A stretch of 64,000 nucleotides of DNA from NCBI RefSeq assembly GCF_900111925.1, contig NZ_FOKA01000002.1, forward strand, positions 186,001 to 250,000, read 5' to 3'. The DNA comes from Cellulomonas marina. Lineage in GTDB: Bacteria; Actinomycetota; Actinomycetes; Actinomycetales; Cellulomonadaceae. A program made the translations under genes and the position numbers. The notes beneath the pieces were generated by a model that saw nothing but the letters and a program-made list of their open reading frames with translations, did no database searches and was not told where the DNA came from. This document shows positions 42,619-52,542 of this stretch, piece by piece; the stretch's first letter is position 1; each line of letters begins with the position of its first letter.

Positions 42619-44814
42619 TTGGCCCCTCCCCGTCGTCGGCGCCGCCCGGCCCGCACCCTCGTCACCCTCGCGGTGCTGGTCGTGGCCCTGCTCGGCACCG
42701 TCCTGGCCGGTTCCCGCTGGTCGGACGCCACGCTCACGCCGCAGCTCGCGCTCGATCTCGAGGGCGGTACGCAGATCATCCTGCAGCCGGTCACCACCGA
42801 CGGATCGGAGGTGACCTCGGAGGACATCCAGCAGGCCATCGGCGTCATCCGGCAGCGCGTCGACGCGTCCGGCGTGGCGGAGGCGGAGATCACCAGCCAG
42901 GGCAGCAACAACATCGTCGTGGCCCTCCCGGGGCGTCCCGACGACGCGACGCTCGACCTGGTGAAGACCTCCGCGCAGATGCAGTTCCGGCCGGTCCTCA
43001 CCTACGGCGCCCCGACGCCGGTGACGGCGACGGAGACCCCTGCGGCGACGCCGACGCCCGGGTCGTCCGTGGACGCCGGCGACGGCACGGCCGAGGGGAC
43101 CGACCCGGCGGCGACCGAGGGTGCCGCGACCGAGGGTGCCGCGCCGGAGGGTGCCGCGACGGAGGGTGCCGCGACGGAAGGTGCGGGCGCGCCCGTCGTC
43201 GAGACGACGCAGGCCGCCGAGGGCACGACGCTGTCCTCCGAGGCCGTCGCCACGGCGACCGAGCCCGCGCCGGACCCGGCGGCGACCGACCCCGCGACCG
43301 ACCCCGCGACCGACCCTGCCGCTTCCGACCCCGCGGTCGACCCGTCGGCGGCGGCCACCCCGCCCGCGACGGACGCCGGCCCGACCTCGCCCAGCGACGC
43401 CGCCTTCTACCTGACCCCCGAGGTCCAGGCCGCCTACGAGGCGCTCGACTGCACGCTGCCTGAGAACCTCACGGGCGGCGTCAACGGCGCCGCCGACGCC
43501 GCGGTCGTCACCTGTGCCCAGGACGGCACGGTGAAGTACGTGCTCGGCCCCGTCGAGGTCGAGGGCACGGAGATCGACTCCGCCAGCTCGGGCCTGCGCA
43601 CGACCAGCACCGGCGCGACGACGAACGAGTGGGTCGTCACCCTCGACTTCACGGGTCAGGGGACGCGGGAGTTCGCGGCGACGACGGAGCGCCTCGTCTC
43701 GCTGACCCCGCCGCAGAACCAGTTCGCCATCGTGCTCGACGGCCTCGTCGTGCAGGCGCCCTCGATCAACGAGCCCATCCCCAACGGGCAGGCCGAGATC
43801 TCCGGCGGTTTCACCCGCGAGAGCGCGGCGACGCTGGCCAACCAGCTCAACTTCGGCGCCCTGCCGCTGACCTTCGAGGTGCAGAGCCAGGAGCAGATCT
43901 CGGCCACGCTCGGTTCCGAGCAGCTGCAGCGCGGCCTGCTCGCCGGTCTCATCGGCCTCGTGCTCGTCGTCGTGTACTCCCTCGTGCAGTACCGGGCGCT
44001 GGGCCTGCTGACGGTCGGGTCCCTCGTCGTCGCCTCGGTCCTCACCTACGGGGTCATCACCCTGCTGTCGTGGACGCAGGGCTACCGCCTGTCGCTCCCG
44101 GGCGTCGCCGGTCTCATCGTGGCGATCGGCATCACGGCCGACTCCTTCATCGTCTACTTCGAGCGCATCCGCGACGAGCTGCGCGAGGGCCGCACCCTCG
44201 AGGCCGCCGTGGACCGCGCGTGGGACCGCGCCAAGCGCACGATCCTCGCCTCCGACGCGGTGAACTTCCTCGCCGCCGTCGTGCTCTACCTGCTCGCGGT
44301 GGGCGGCGTCCGCGGCTTCGCCTTCACGCTCGGCCTCACGACGCTCATCGACCTGCTCGTCGTGTTCGTCTTCACGCACCCGGCGCTCGTGCTCATGAGC
44401 CGGCTGCGCTTCTTCTCCTCGGGGCACCCGCTGTCGGGGCTGGACCCGCGGCGCCTCGGAGCCCCCGGGCCGCGCTACGCGGGCCGCGGGCGGGTGGTCC
44501 GCCCCGCCGTCGGCGTGCCGGACGACGCCTCCTCCCTGGGCGACGAGCGCGCCCCCGTCGCGGCGGGCGCCCGCCGCGGCGGCGCCACCGCGGTGAGCGC
44601 GGAGGGCCTGACGATCGCGCAGCGTCGCGCCGCGCAGCGGGCCGCGCAGCAGGCGGCGACCGACGACGACGGCCCGTCGACGAGCACGTCGACGACGAGC
44701 ACGGCAGCGTCCAGCACCTCGGCGCCGGGCACCTCGACGGGGACGGCGGCGCAGGACGCGGCGACGCAGGACACGGGCCTGACCGGCCGCGACGAGCAGG
44801 GGAGCACCCGCTGA
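42619..44814 (+). CDS. secD: Preprotein translocase subunit SecD
   Basis: A 731-residue SecD, longer than usual. TM1 is LVTLAVLVVALLGTVLAG, the P1 domain starts LALDLEGGTQIILQPV, and the C-terminal membrane domain has GLIVAIGITADSFIVYFERIRDELREG. P1 is split by ~120 low-complexity residues (~135-255): five 15-bp repeats encoding ATEGA-type units (43111-43185) and three encoding ATDP. I chose TTG at 42619 (GAGAAG 7 nt upstream); GTG at 42562 lies inside a hairpin and lacks a ribosome binding site. Its stop shares a base with the secF ATG. Confidence 0.93.
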   Translation: MAPPRRRRRPARTLVTLAVLVVALLGTVLAGSRWSDATLTPQLALDLEGGTQIILQPVTTDGSEVTSEDIQQAIGVIRQRVDASGVAEAEITSQGSNNIVVALPGRPDDATLDLVKTSAQMQFRPVLTYGAPTPVTATETPAATPTPGSSVDAGDGTAEGTDPAATEGAATEGAAPEGAATEGAATEGAGAPVVETTQAAEGTTLSSEAVATATEPAPDPAATDPATDPATDPAASDPAVDPSAAATPPATDAGPTSPSDAAFYLTPEVQAAYEALDCTLPENLTGGVNGAADAAVVTCAQDGTVKYVLGPVEVEGTEIDSASSGLRTTSTGATTNEWVVTLDFTGQGTREFAATTERLVSLTPPQNQFAIVLDGLVVQAPSINEPIPNGQAEISGGFTRESAATLANQLNFGALPLTFEVQSQEQISATLGSEQLQRGLLAGLIGLVLVVVYSLVQYRALGLLTVGSLVVASVLTYGVITLLSWTQGYRLSLPGVAGLIVAIGITADSFIVYFERIRDELREGRTLEAAVDRAWDRAKRTILASDAVNFLAAVVLYLLAVGGVRGFAFTLGLTTLIDLLVVFVFTHPALVLMSRLRFFSSGHPLSGLDPRRLGAPGPRYAGRGRVVRPAVGVPDDASSLGDERAPVAAGARRGGATAVSAEGLTIAQRRAAQRAAQQAATDDDGPSTSTSTTSTAASSTSAPGTSTGTAAQDAATQDTGLTGRDEQGSTR
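43111..43185. repeat. Five 15-bp tandem repeats within secD
   Basis: Units of GCGACCGAGGGTGCC type, two perfect and three with 1-3 substitutions, encoding A-T/P-E-G-A pentapeptides. A second array of three 12-bp units lies at 43282-43317. Confidence 0.9.
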
Positions 44815-45980
44815 TGGCCATCGACCTCGCCCGGTGGGGCAACGACCTGTACGCCGGCCGGCGCTCCTACGACATCGTCGGGCGGCGCAGGTACTTCTTC
44901 GGCGCGAGCCTGCTGCTGTCGGTCGTGTCGGCCGTGCTGCTCGTGGCCCCCGGCCTCAACCCCGGCATCGAGTTCCGCGGCGGCTCGGAGTTCGTGGTCA
45001 CCGGGCCCGCCTCGCTGGAGCAGCAGACGGCGATCGACGCGGTGCAGGGGATCTCCCCCGAGGAGTCCCCGCGGGTAACGACGATCGGCGGCGACTCCCT
45101 CCGGGTGCAGACCGCCCGCCTGTCGGACACCGAGGTCGCGGAGGTGCGCGACGCCCTGGCGGAGGCCTACGACGTCACGGCGGACGACGTCACCAGCTCC
45201 TTCATCGGTCCGACCTGGGGCCAGGACGTGTCCCAGCGCGCGATCATCGGCATCGTCGTGTTCCTCGCGCTCGTGTCGCTGGTCATGACGGCGTACTTCC
45301 GCAACTGGCGGATGGCGGTCGCGGCGCTCGTCGCGCTGTTCCACGACCTGCTCATCACCGTCGGGATCTACGCGGCGGTCGGCTGGGAGGTCACGCCGGC
45401 CACGGTCATCGGGTTCCTCACGATCCTCGGGTACTCCATCTACGACACCGTCGTCGTCTTCGACAAGGTGCGCGAGAACACCGCGGACACGCTCGACCAG
45501 TCCCGGTACACCTACGGGGAGAAGGCGAACCTCGCGGTGAACCAGACCCTCGTGCGCTCCATCAACACGTCGGTGGTCGCGCTGCTGCCGGTGGCGGCGA
45601 TCCTCTTCGTCGGCGCGTTCATCCTCGGCGCCGGGACGCTCCGCGACATCGCGCTCGCGCTCTTCGTCGGCATGCTCGTCGGCACGTACTCGTCGATCTT
45701 CCTCGCCACGCCGCTGGAGGTGGCTCTGCGGGAACGGGAGCCGCAGCAGCAGCGTCAGCGCGAGCGCGTGCTGGCGGCGCGTGCCGCCGCGTCGGGTGCA
45801 CGCCCCGAGGGTGCGACGGTCCCGACCACGTCCGCGGACCCGTCCGCGTCCGCGACCGACGGGTCCGACGCGCTGCCCGTGGGTCGCAGCGCGCGTCCGG
45901 TGGCGCCGACCGTGGGGGCCCTGCGTCCCGGTCAGCACCGGGGGACCACGGCCCAGCCTCGCCGCAAGGGCCGCCGGTGA
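44814..45980 (+). CDS. secF: Preprotein translocase subunit SecF
   Basis: A 388-residue SecF. The N-terminal FEFDI-like part (YDIVGRRRYFF ... GLNPGIEFRGGSEFVV) and the membrane core with ALVALFHDLLITVGIYA, FLTILGYSIYDTVVVFDKVREN and NQTLVRSINTSVVALLPV are diagnostic. The C-terminal ~75 residues are a charged, low-complexity cytoplasmic tail ending PRRKGRR. With SecD it uses the proton gradient to assist export. Its stop overlaps the apt start (GTGA). Confidence 0.95.
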   Translation: MAIDLARWGNDLYAGRRSYDIVGRRRYFFGASLLLSVVSAVLLVAPGLNPGIEFRGGSEFVVTGPASLEQQTAIDAVQGISPEESPRVTTIGGDSLRVQTARLSDTEVAEVRDALAEAYDVTADDVTSSFIGPTWGQDVSQRAIIGIVVFLALVSLVMTAYFRNWRMAVAALVALFHDLLITVGIYAAVGWEVTPATVIGFLTILGYSIYDTVVVFDKVRENTADTLDQSRYTYGEKANLAVNQTLVRSINTSVVALLPVAAILFVGAFILGAGTLRDIALALFVGMLVGTYSSIFLATPLEVALREREPQQQRQRERVLAARAAASGARPEGATVPTTSADPSASATDGSDALPVGRSARPVAPTVGALRPGQHRGTTAQPRRKGRR

Positions 45981-46510
45981 CGGCGGACCCGGCTCTCGTC
46001 GCCCGCGTCGAGGCGCTCGTCCGCCTCGTCCCGGACTTCCCGCAGCCGGGGGTGCTGTTCCGCGACATCACGCCGCTGCTGGCCGACGCCGCGACCTTCG
46101 CCGACGTCGTGGCCGCGATGGCGGCGGCGGCCGGCGAGGTCGACCTCGTCGCCGGCATGGAGGCGCGCGGCTTCCTGCTCGCCGCACCGCTCGCGACGGC
46201 CCTCGGCGCGGGGCTCGTCCCGGTGCGCAAGGCCGGCAAGCTGCCGGGGCCCTCGCTCGCCGAGACCTACGACCTCGAGTACGGGACGGCGACCCTGGAG
46301 GTGCACCCCGACACGGTGCCCGCCGGCGCCCGGGTCCTCGTGGTCGACGACGTCCTCGCCACCGGGGGGACGGCCGCGGCGACCGTCCGGCTGCTCGAGC
46401 GCGCCGGTGCCGACGTCGTGGGTCTCAGCGTGCTCGTCGAGCTGACGGCCCTGGGCGGACGCGCCCGGCTGGGCGGGCACCGGGTGGACGCCCTGCTGAC
46501 GCCCGCCTGA
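45977..46510 (+). CDS. apt: Adenine phosphoribosyltransferase
   Basis: A 177-residue type I phosphoribosyltransferase. The PRPP-binding motif VLVVDDVLATGGTAAAT and the substrate-side LVAGMEARGFLLAAPLA are typical of Apt, which salvages adenine to AMP. The order secF-apt-relA is conserved in actinobacteria. GTG start coupled to secF. Confidence 0.94.
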   Translation: MTADPALVARVEALVRLVPDFPQPGVLFRDITPLLADAATFADVVAAMAAAAGEVDLVAGMEARGFLLAAPLATALGAGLVPVRKAGKLPGPSLAETYDLEYGTATLEVHPDTVPAGARVLVVDDVLATGGTAAATVRLLERAGADVVGLSVLVELTALGGRARLGGHRVDALLTPA

Positions 46511-46521
46511 CCGGGCGGTCG

Positions 46522-46527
46522 TAGACT
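46522..46527 (+). promoter_or_regulatory. relA -10 box
   Basis: TAGACT in the apt-relA gap, giving a predicted ~84-nt leader; -35 not clear. Confidence 0.4.
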
Positions 46528-46617
46528 CACGCGTACGGGCGGCGCCGCGCCGGCCCGGGCGCCGACGGCGTGGACCCCGCGCGGCACGAGCGGTCGCGGA
46601 CGAGGGGAGGGACGCCG

Positions 46618-48984
46618 GTGGTCGAGGACCTGCGCACGACCGGGACGGTCGCGGGCGCCGCGGCGGGGTCGTCGTCGGGCTCGTCGTCCGGCTCGTCGTC
46701 CGGGGCGGCGGGCGGCGACGGTGCCGGCGTGCCCTCGCGCGTCCGGTCCCGCCTCGGCCGCCTGACCGCCCGCGGCGCGACGTACCCCGCGCTCGAGCCG
46801 GTCCTGCAGGCCGTGCGCACCAACCACCCGAAGGCGGACCTGTCCGTCGTCGAGCGTGCCTACGTCGTCGCCGAGCGGGCGCACCGCGGCCAGCTGCGCA
46901 AGAGCGGCGACCCCTACATCACGCACCCCGTCGCCGTGGCGACGATCCTGGCCGAGCTCGGGATGACGCCCTCGACCCTGGCCGCCGCCCTCCTGCACGA
47001 CACGGTCGAGGACACGGAGTACTCGCTCGACCAGCTCCGCCGGGAGTTCGGCCCCGAGGTCGCCATGCTCGTCGACGGGGTGACCAAGCTCGACAAGGTC
47101 ACCTACGGCGACGCGGCGCAGGCCGAGACCGTGCGCAAGATGGTCGTCGCGATGTCGCGCGACATCCGCGTGCTCGTCATCAAGCTCGCCGACCGCCTGC
47201 ACAACGCCCGCACGTGGAAGTTCGTCGCCTCGTCCTCGGCGGAGCGCAAGGCGCGCGAGACGCTCGAGATCTACGCGCCCCTCGCGCACCGCCTCGGGAT
47301 GAACACCATCAAGTGGGAGCTCGAGGACCTGTCCTTCGCCACGCTCTACCCCAAGGTGTACGACGAGATCGTGCACCTCGTCGCCGAGCGGGCGCCCGCG
47401 CGCGAGGAGTACCTCGGGACCGTCCGCGAGCAGGTGTCCGCGGACCTGCGCGCCGCGAAGATCCGGGCGACGGTCACGGGCCGGCCCAAGCACTACTACT
47501 CGATCTACCAGAAGATGATCGTCCGGGGGCGCGACTTCACGGACATCTACGACCTCGTCGGCGTGCGCGTCCTGGTGGACACGCTGCGCGACTGCTACGC
47601 GGCGCTCGGTGCGCTGCACGCACGGTGGAACCCGGTCCCCGGCCGGTTCAAGGACTACATCGCGATGCCCAAGTTCAACCTGTACCAGTCGTTGCACACG
47701 ACCGTCATCGGGCCCGAGGGCAAGCCCGTCGAGATCCAGATCCGCACGCACGACATGCACCGCCGCGCGGAGTACGGCGTGGCCGCGCACTGGAAGTACA
47801 AGGAGAACGCCAAGAGCGGCCAGGACGAGCCGGCCGGCAACGACATGACGTGGCTGCGTCAGCTCGTCGACTGGCAGAAGGAGACGGCCGACCCCACGGA
47901 GTTCCTCGACTCCCTGCGGTTCGAGATCGCCGGCTCCGAGGTCTACGTCTTCACGCCCAAGGGCGACGTCATGGCGCTGCCCTCGGGGTCGACCCCCGTG
48001 GACTTCGCCTACGCGGTGCACACCCAGGTGGGCCACCGGACGATGGGCGCCCGCGTCAACGGTCGCCTCGTGCCGCTGGACTCGGCGCTGGAGAACGGCG
48101 ACGTCGTCGAGGTCTTCACGTCCAAGTCCGAGACGGCCGGCCCGTCCCGTGACTGGCTGGGCTTCGTCAAGAGCCCCCGGGCGCGCAACAAGATCCGTCA
48201 GTGGTTCTCCAAGGAGCGCCGCGAGGAGGCCATCGAGCTCGGCAAGGACGGCATCGCCAAGGCGATGCGCAAGCAGAACCTGCCGATCCAGCGGCTCCTG
48301 TCGCACGAGTCGCTCGTCGCGCTCGCCGCCGAGATGCGCTACCCCGACGTGGCGGCCCTCTACGCCGCCATCGGCGAGGGCCAGGTCTCCGCGGTCAGCG
48401 TCGTGCAGCGCCTCGTGCACTCCCTCGGCGGGGAGACGGCGAACGAGGAGGACCTCGCCGAGGCGACGCGGCCCGGGACGCAGACGCGGCGGGTGCGCAC
48501 CGGCGACCCGGGGGTCGTCGTCAAGGGCGTCGGGGACGTCTGGGTCAAGCTGGCCAAGTGCTGCACGCCCGTCCCGGGCGACGACATCGTCGGGTTCGTC
48601 ACGCGCGGCGCCGGCGTCAGCGTGCACCGGTCGGACTGCGTGAACGTGAACGCGCTGCGGTCCGAGCCGGAGCGGCTGGTGGACGTGGCGTGGAGCCAGC
48701 ACGGGTCGGGGGTGTTCCTCGTCCAGATCCAGGTCGAGGCCCTGGACCGTGCGCGCCTGCTGTCCGACGTCACCCGCGTCCTGTCGGACCACCACGTCAA
48801 CATCCTGTCGGCGTCGGTCTCGACGTCGCGCGAGCGGCTGGCGCTGTCCCGCTTCGTCTTCGAGATGGCCGAGCCCTCCCACCTGGCCTCCGTGCTCGCC
48901 GCGGTCCGCAAGGTCGAGGGCGTCTTCGACGTCTACCGCATCACGGGGTCCCGCGCCGCCGAGGAGCCCGCCATCCGCGCCTGA
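46618..48984 (+). CDS. relA: Bifunctional (p)ppGpp synthetase/hydrolase (Rel)
   Basis: A 788-residue RSH enzyme. HD hydrolase domain with intact [13 protein letters not shown] (~125-137), synthetase domain with [17 protein letters not shown] and [23 protein letters not shown] domain ([19 protein letters not shown]), and a C-terminal CC/ACT domain ([34 protein letters not shown]). RFKD (RxKD) and an intact HD mark a bifunctional enzyme. GTG at 46618 has GGGGAGG 7 nt upstream. A Gly-Ser repeat tail precedes the HD domain. Confidence 0.96.
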   Translation: MVEDLRTTGTVAGAAAGSSSGSSSGSSSGAAGGDGAGVPSRVRSRLGRLTARGATYPALEPVLQAVRTNHPKADLSVVERAYVVAERAHRGQLRKSGDPYITHPVAVATILAELGMTPSTLAAALLHDTVEDTEYSLDQLRREFGPEVAMLVDGVTKLDKVTYGDAAQAETVRKMVVAMSRDIRVLVIKLADRLHNARTWKFVASSSAERKARETLEIYAPLAHRLGMNTIKWELEDLSFATLYPKVYDEIVHLVAERAPAREEYLGTVREQVSADLRAAKIRATVTGRPKHYYSIYQKMIVRGRDFTDIYDLVGVRVLVDTLRDCYAALGALHARWNPVPGRFKDYIAMPKFNLYQSLHTTVIGPEGKPVEIQIRTHDMHRRAEYGVAAHWKYKENAKSGQDEPAGNDMTWLRQLVDWQKETADPTEFLDSLRFEIAGSEVYVFTPKGDVMALPSGSTPVDFAYAVHTQVGHRTMGARVNGRLVPLDSALENGDVVEVFTSKSETAGPSRDWLGFVKSPRARNKIRQWFSKERREEAIELGKDGIAKAMRKQNLPIQRLLSHESLVALAAEMRYPDVAALYAAIGEGQVSAVSVVQRLVHSLGGETANEEDLAEATRPGTQTRRVRTGDPGVVVKGVGDVWVKLAKCCTPVPGDDIVGFVTRGAGVSVHRSDCVNVNALRSEPERLVDVAWSQHGSGVFLVQIQVEALDRARLLSDVTRVLSDHHVNILSASVSTSRERLALSRFVFEMAEPSHLASVLAAVRKVEGVFDVYRITGSRAAEEPAIRA

Positions 48985-48998
48985 CGACCGGTCGCGGG

Positions 48999-49637
48999 TC
49001 ACCGGTCGGCACCGTCCGCCAGGTGGGCGGCGAGGACGGCGCGCGCCTGGCGGACGCCGCGGCCGCCGGGCCGGTCGCCGAGCCGCGCGAGGACCGCGCC
49101 GAGGTCGACGCCCGCGCGGGCGAGCGCGCTGAGCAGCCGGTGCACCGCCGGTGCGGTGCACGTGCGCGCCACGTCGAGCGCCGTGCGGGCCGGGGTCGTC
49201 ACGGGCACGCCGGCCACCGTCACGACGTCCTCGGGCCGCAGCTCCGCCTCGTGCCCGACCACCCCCGCCCGCGCCCGCGGCCGCGCGGTGCCGGTCGGCA
49301 CGAGCACCTCGAGCGGCACCGCCGCCGGACCGCCGGCGTGCACCCATGCCGCAGATGCGCGCCCCACCACGCCGCGCGGCGGCACGAGGTGCGCCACGGC
49401 CCGGGCCCGCACCACCGGCAGGTGCGCCACGGCGGGCGCCGCCGTCACCTCGTCCCGGACGACGACGAGGGCCCCGGAGCGCACGAGCGTGGCGAGCGCC
49501 GCCCGTCCGCCCACGTGCTCGGGGCCCACGAGCCCCGGCAGGCCGCGCCGCGCGTCCGCCCACGACAGGGCGCCGTCGCGACGAGCGCAGGACGCGGGGG
49601 CGGCGGGACCGGTCGGGCGGCCGGGCGAGGAGGGCAC
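48999..49637 (-). CDS. AbiEi/DUF559-like protein, partner not seen
   Basis: A ~212-residue protein. The end of the middle domain, HEAELRPEDVVTVAGVPV followed by TTPARTALDVART, matches the N-terminal region of type IV toxin-antitoxin AbiEi-like and DUF559-associated proteins common in actinobacteria; I see no nuclease motif at the C-terminus. A longer frame begins at GTG 49697, but that codon lies inside the terminator hairpin of the upstream gene, so I prefer GTG 49637. No AbiEii toxin gene is adjacent. Convergent with relA. Confidence 0.65.
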   Translation of the reverse strand: MPSSPGRPTGPAAPASCARRDGALSWADARRGLPGLVGPEHVGGRAALATLVRSGALVVVRDEVTAAPAVAHLPVVRARAVAHLVPPRGVVGRASAAWVHAGGPAAVPLEVLVPTGTARPRARAGVVGHEAELRPEDVVTVAGVPVTTPARTALDVARTCTAPAVHRLLSALARAGVDLGAVLARLGDRPGGRGVRQARAVLAAHLADGADR

Positions 49638-49671
49638 GACGGCAGCCTGCCGTCCCACCGGGCCGACGACG

Positions 49672-49709
49672 GCGACGGCCCCCGTGCCTGTGGACACGGG
49701 GGCCGTCGC
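49672..49709 (-). terminator. 15-bp perfect hairpin after the DUF349 gene
   Basis: Perfect inverted repeat 49672-49686 / 49695-49709 with loop CCTGTGGA, 20 nt downstream of the DUF349 stop on the minus strand. Confidence 0.75.
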
Positions 49710-49728
49710 AGTGGCCGGGGACGGGTCG

Positions 49729-51648
49729 TCAGCCCCGGGCGTCCCGGGCCGCGCGCTCGACCTGCTCGAGCCAGGACCGGCGCGCGTCCAGTGCCGCCTG
49801 CGCCTCGCGGACCTTGCGCGCGTCGCCCTTGGCCTGCGCCGCCGCGAGCTCGTCCTCGAGGCCGGCGATGGCGGCCTCGAGCTGCGCCGCCGCCCCCTCC
49901 GCGCGGGCGCGCGTCTCGGGGTTCGTCCGGCGCCACTGCGACTGCTCCGCCTCGCGCACCGCCGTCTCGACGGCCCGCAGCCGCCCCTCGACGCGCTGGA
50001 GGTCGCCGCGGGGCACCTTGCCGGCCGCCTCCCAGCGCTCCTGGACCGACCGCAGCGCCGACTTCGCGGCGTTGAGGTCGCGCACCGGGACGAGCGCCTC
50101 GGCCTCGACGAGCAGCGCCTCCTTGACCTGCAGGTTGCCGCGGAACTCCTCGTCGGTCTGCGCGTTCTGCGCGTCCCGGGCGGCGAAGAACGCGTCCTGG
50201 GCGGCGCGGAAGCGGGCCCACAGCGCGTCGTCGTCGGAGCGGCTGGCGCGGCCGGCCGCCTTCCAGCGGGTCATGAGGTCGCGGTACGCGGCGGCCGTGG
50301 CGCCCCAGTCCGTGCTCGAGCTCAGGCGCTCGGCCTCGGCGACCAGGCCCTCCTTCGCCGTCTTCGCCGACGTGTTGCGCTGCTCGAGCTCGGCGAAGAA
50401 GTGGCGCCGCTCGCGGTCGAACGCCGTGCGGGCGTGGGAGAACCGCTTCCAGAGCTGCTCCTCCGTCGCGCGGTCCAGCCGGGCGCCCCCGCGCTGGCTC
50501 TCCTTCCAGCGGTCGAGGAGCTGGCGCAGCTGCTCGCCAGCCGGACGCCACTGCATGCGCGAGGGGTCGGTGGCGGCGATCTTCTCGGCCGCCTCGACGA
50601 TGGCCGTGCGGGCCTCCAGCGCCGCGGCGCGGGCGGCGGCGCGCTCGGCCTCGACGGTGGCGCGCCGCGCGGAGGCCAGCTCACGCAGCGGGGCGAGCCG
50701 GGCCCGCAGGGCGTCGAGGTCACCCACGGCCGACGGCTCGGCGAGGTCCTCGGTGATGCCCGCGAGCTGGGCGTCGATCTCCTTGACCGGCAGGTCCGTG
50801 CCCGCGATCCGCGCCTCGACGAGGGTCAGCTTGGCGACGAGGTCCAGGTAGCGGCGGACGTAGAGCGCGAGCGCGTCCTCGGCCGACCCCTCGAACTGCC
50901 CCACGGCCCGCTCGCCCTCGCCCTCGCGGACGTACACGGTGCCGTCGGCGTCGACGCGGCCGAACGCGGCCGCCTCGATCGCCAGCTGCGGGTCAACCGG
51001 CGGAGCGACCGGCGCGGCCGCCGCGGCGGGCGCCGGGCGCGGGGCCCCCGGACGCGGCGGACGGGGCCGCACGCCGCCGGGCGTCGGCCGCGGGCCGGGC
51101 GCGGGGCGCCGTGGGGCCGGTGCGGGGGCACCGGCGGCGGGCGCCTCCGACGTCCCCTCGTCGACGGTCCCGGCGGCCTCGGGCTCGGCGGCGTCGAGCG
51201 CGGTCCCCGCGTCGAGCGCCGTCCCGCCGTCGGTCGCGGTCTCGCCCTCGGTCGCGGTCTCGGTCCCGGCGTCGGGCGCGGTCCCGCCCGCAGGAGCGGT
51301 CTCGACCTCGGTGGCGGCTGCCGCCTCCGCCGCGGACCCCGCGTCGGGCGCCGGCGCGTCCTCGGCGGCGTCGAGGGTCGCGCTGCCCTCGTCCGTCCCC
51401 GTGCTGGCCGGTGCCGTCACCGCGTCCTCGGACCCCGTGGTGGTGCCGGCCTCGACGACGTCGGGCGCCACGCCGTCCGTGACGTCCTCGACGACCTCCT
51501 CGGTGGCGTCCCCGGTGGCGTCCCCGGTGGCGTCCCCGGTGACGTCCCCGGTCGCGTCGACCGTCACGTCGCTCGAGGCCGCCTCCGGGGCCGTGCCGTC
51601 CGCCGCGTCGTCGCGGCCCGTGGGTGCGGGGGCAGGGGTCTCGGTCAC
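49729..51648 (-). CDS. DUF349 coiled-coil protein
   Basis: A 639-residue protein. The first ~210 residues are low complexity (TGDATGDATGDA repeats, Pro/Arg-rich segment), then a series of DUF349 helical repeats: RPAGEQLRQLLDRWKES, YRDLMTRWKAAGRA, SVQERWEAAGKVPR, WRRTNPETRARAEG. DUF349 proteins are widespread in actinobacteria with unknown function; the fold is a long alpha-helical coiled coil. GTG start overlaps the PPIase stop (GTGA). Confidence 0.85.
   Translation of the reverse strand: MTETPAPAPTGRDDAADGTAPEAASSDVTVDATGDVTGDATGDATGDATEEVVEDVTDGVAPDVVEAGTTTGSEDAVTAPASTGTDEGSATLDAAEDAPAPDAGSAAEAAAATEVETAPAGGTAPDAGTETATEGETATDGGTALDAGTALDAAEPEAAGTVDEGTSEAPAAGAPAPAPRRPAPGPRPTPGGVRPRPPRPGAPRPAPAAAAAPVAPPVDPQLAIEAAAFGRVDADGTVYVREGEGERAVGQFEGSAEDALALYVRRYLDLVAKLTLVEARIAGTDLPVKEIDAQLAGITEDLAEPSAVGDLDALRARLAPLRELASARRATVEAERAAARAAALEARTAIVEAAEKIAATDPSRMQWRPAGEQLRQLLDRWKESQRGGARLDRATEEQLWKRFSHARTAFDRERRHFFAELEQRNTSAKTAKEGLVAEAERLSSSTDWGATAAAYRDLMTRWKAAGRASRSDDDALWARFRAAQDAFFAARDAQNAQTDEEFRGNLQVKEALLVEAEALVPVRDLNAAKSALRSVQERWEAAGKVPRGDLQRVEGRLRAVETAVREAEQSQWRRTNPETRARAEGAAAQLEAAIAGLEDELAAAQAKGDARKVREAQAALDARRSWLEQVERAARDARG
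51502..51549. repeat. 12-bp tandem repeats in the DUF349 gene
   Basis: GGTGGCGTCCCC three times, then one copy with a single change (GGTGACGTCCCC), in frame; encodes the TGDA-type repeats. Confidence 0.9.
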
Positions 51649-52421
51649 TGGGTCTCCACCTTCTGGATGATGACGTCGGACACCGGGGACTCGGTCCCCT
51701 CCGTGGTGCCCGCGTCGGCGATGGCCTGCACGACGTCCAGACCGGACGTGATGCGGCCGAACACGGTGTAACCACCCGCCGCGTCGGACGGGATCTGCGA
51801 GTCCTCGTACACGAGGAAGAACTGGCTGCCCATGGACGCGGCGTCGCCACCGACGCGGGCCATGGCGATGGTGCCGGCCGGGTAGACGTCATCGGCGGGG
51901 GCGTTCTCGATCGGGCCCCACGAGTAGCCCGGGCCGCCCGAGCCGGTGGCGGTGGGGTCCCCGCACTGCAGGACGTGGATGCCCGACGTCACGAGGCGGT
52001 GGCACCGCGTCCCGTCGAAGAAGCCCTGCTGCGCGAGCGTGACGAAGTTGGCGACGGCCTGGGGCGCCTCGGCCCCGTACAGCTCGACGTCGACGGTGCC
52101 CTGCGTCAGCGCGATCGAGCCCGTCCAGGTGCGGTTCTCGGCGAGCGCCGGGTCGGGGACGGCGGCGGACGACGTGGCGCCGGGGTCGGCCGGCGCGCTG
52201 GCGGCGGGGTCGGTCGGGACGGTGCCCGGGTCCGCGGTCGTCGCGTCCTCGCGGTTGAGCACGAGGACGGTGGCGACCAGCGCGGCGAGCACGAGGACGC
52301 CGACGCCCCCGAGGGCGATGCCCTGCTGCAGCCGCCGACGGCGGGCCTGGGCCGCCGACCGGCGGCGCTGCCACTCCTCGTACCGGCGGCGCTCGTACGC
52401 CCGCTCACGCTCCCTGGACAC
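51645..52421 (-). CDS. Membrane-anchored cyclophilin-type peptidyl-prolyl isomerase
   Basis: A 258-residue protein. A charged N-terminus (RERERAYERRRYEEWQRRR) is followed by one membrane helix (GIALGGVGVLVLAALVATVLVL), a Pro/Ala linker, and a cyclophilin domain (ELYGAEAPQAVANFVTLAQQGFFDGTRCHR, GTIAMARVGGDAASMGSQFFLV). It is therefore an extracytoplasmic foldase. GTG at 52421 with a GAGAGG site. The same gene sits between relA and the MBL gene in mycobacteria. Confidence 0.92.
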   Translation of the reverse strand: MSRERERAYERRRYEEWQRRRSAAQARRRRLQQGIALGGVGVLVLAALVATVLVLNREDATTADPGTVPTDPAASAPADPGATSSAAVPDPALAENRTWTGSIALTQGTVDVELYGAEAPQAVANFVTLAQQGFFDGTRCHRLVTSGIHVLQCGDPTATGSGGPGYSWGPIENAPADDVYPAGTIAMARVGGDAASMGSQFFLVYEDSQIPSDAAGGYTVFGRITSGLDVVQAIADAGTTEGTESPVSDVIIQKVETQ

Positions 52422-52493
52422 GCACCCTCTCCTCGCGTCGGCGTGCGTCAGCGTCCCGGGGGCCCGGGCCACCCGCACGGGCGAACCGGCGAC

Positions 52494-52499
52494 AGTCTA
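52494..52499 (-). promoter_or_regulatory. PPIase-DUF349 operon -10 box
   Basis: TAGACT on the minus strand (52499-52494), ~70 nt upstream of the PPIase start; 30 bp from the plus-strand -10 of the MBL gene (TAGCGT, 52530-52535). Confidence 0.45.
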
Positions 52500-52542
52500 G
52501 GCAGAGGGCGGGGGCCGCACCCCTCCGGGTAGCGTGCGGCGC

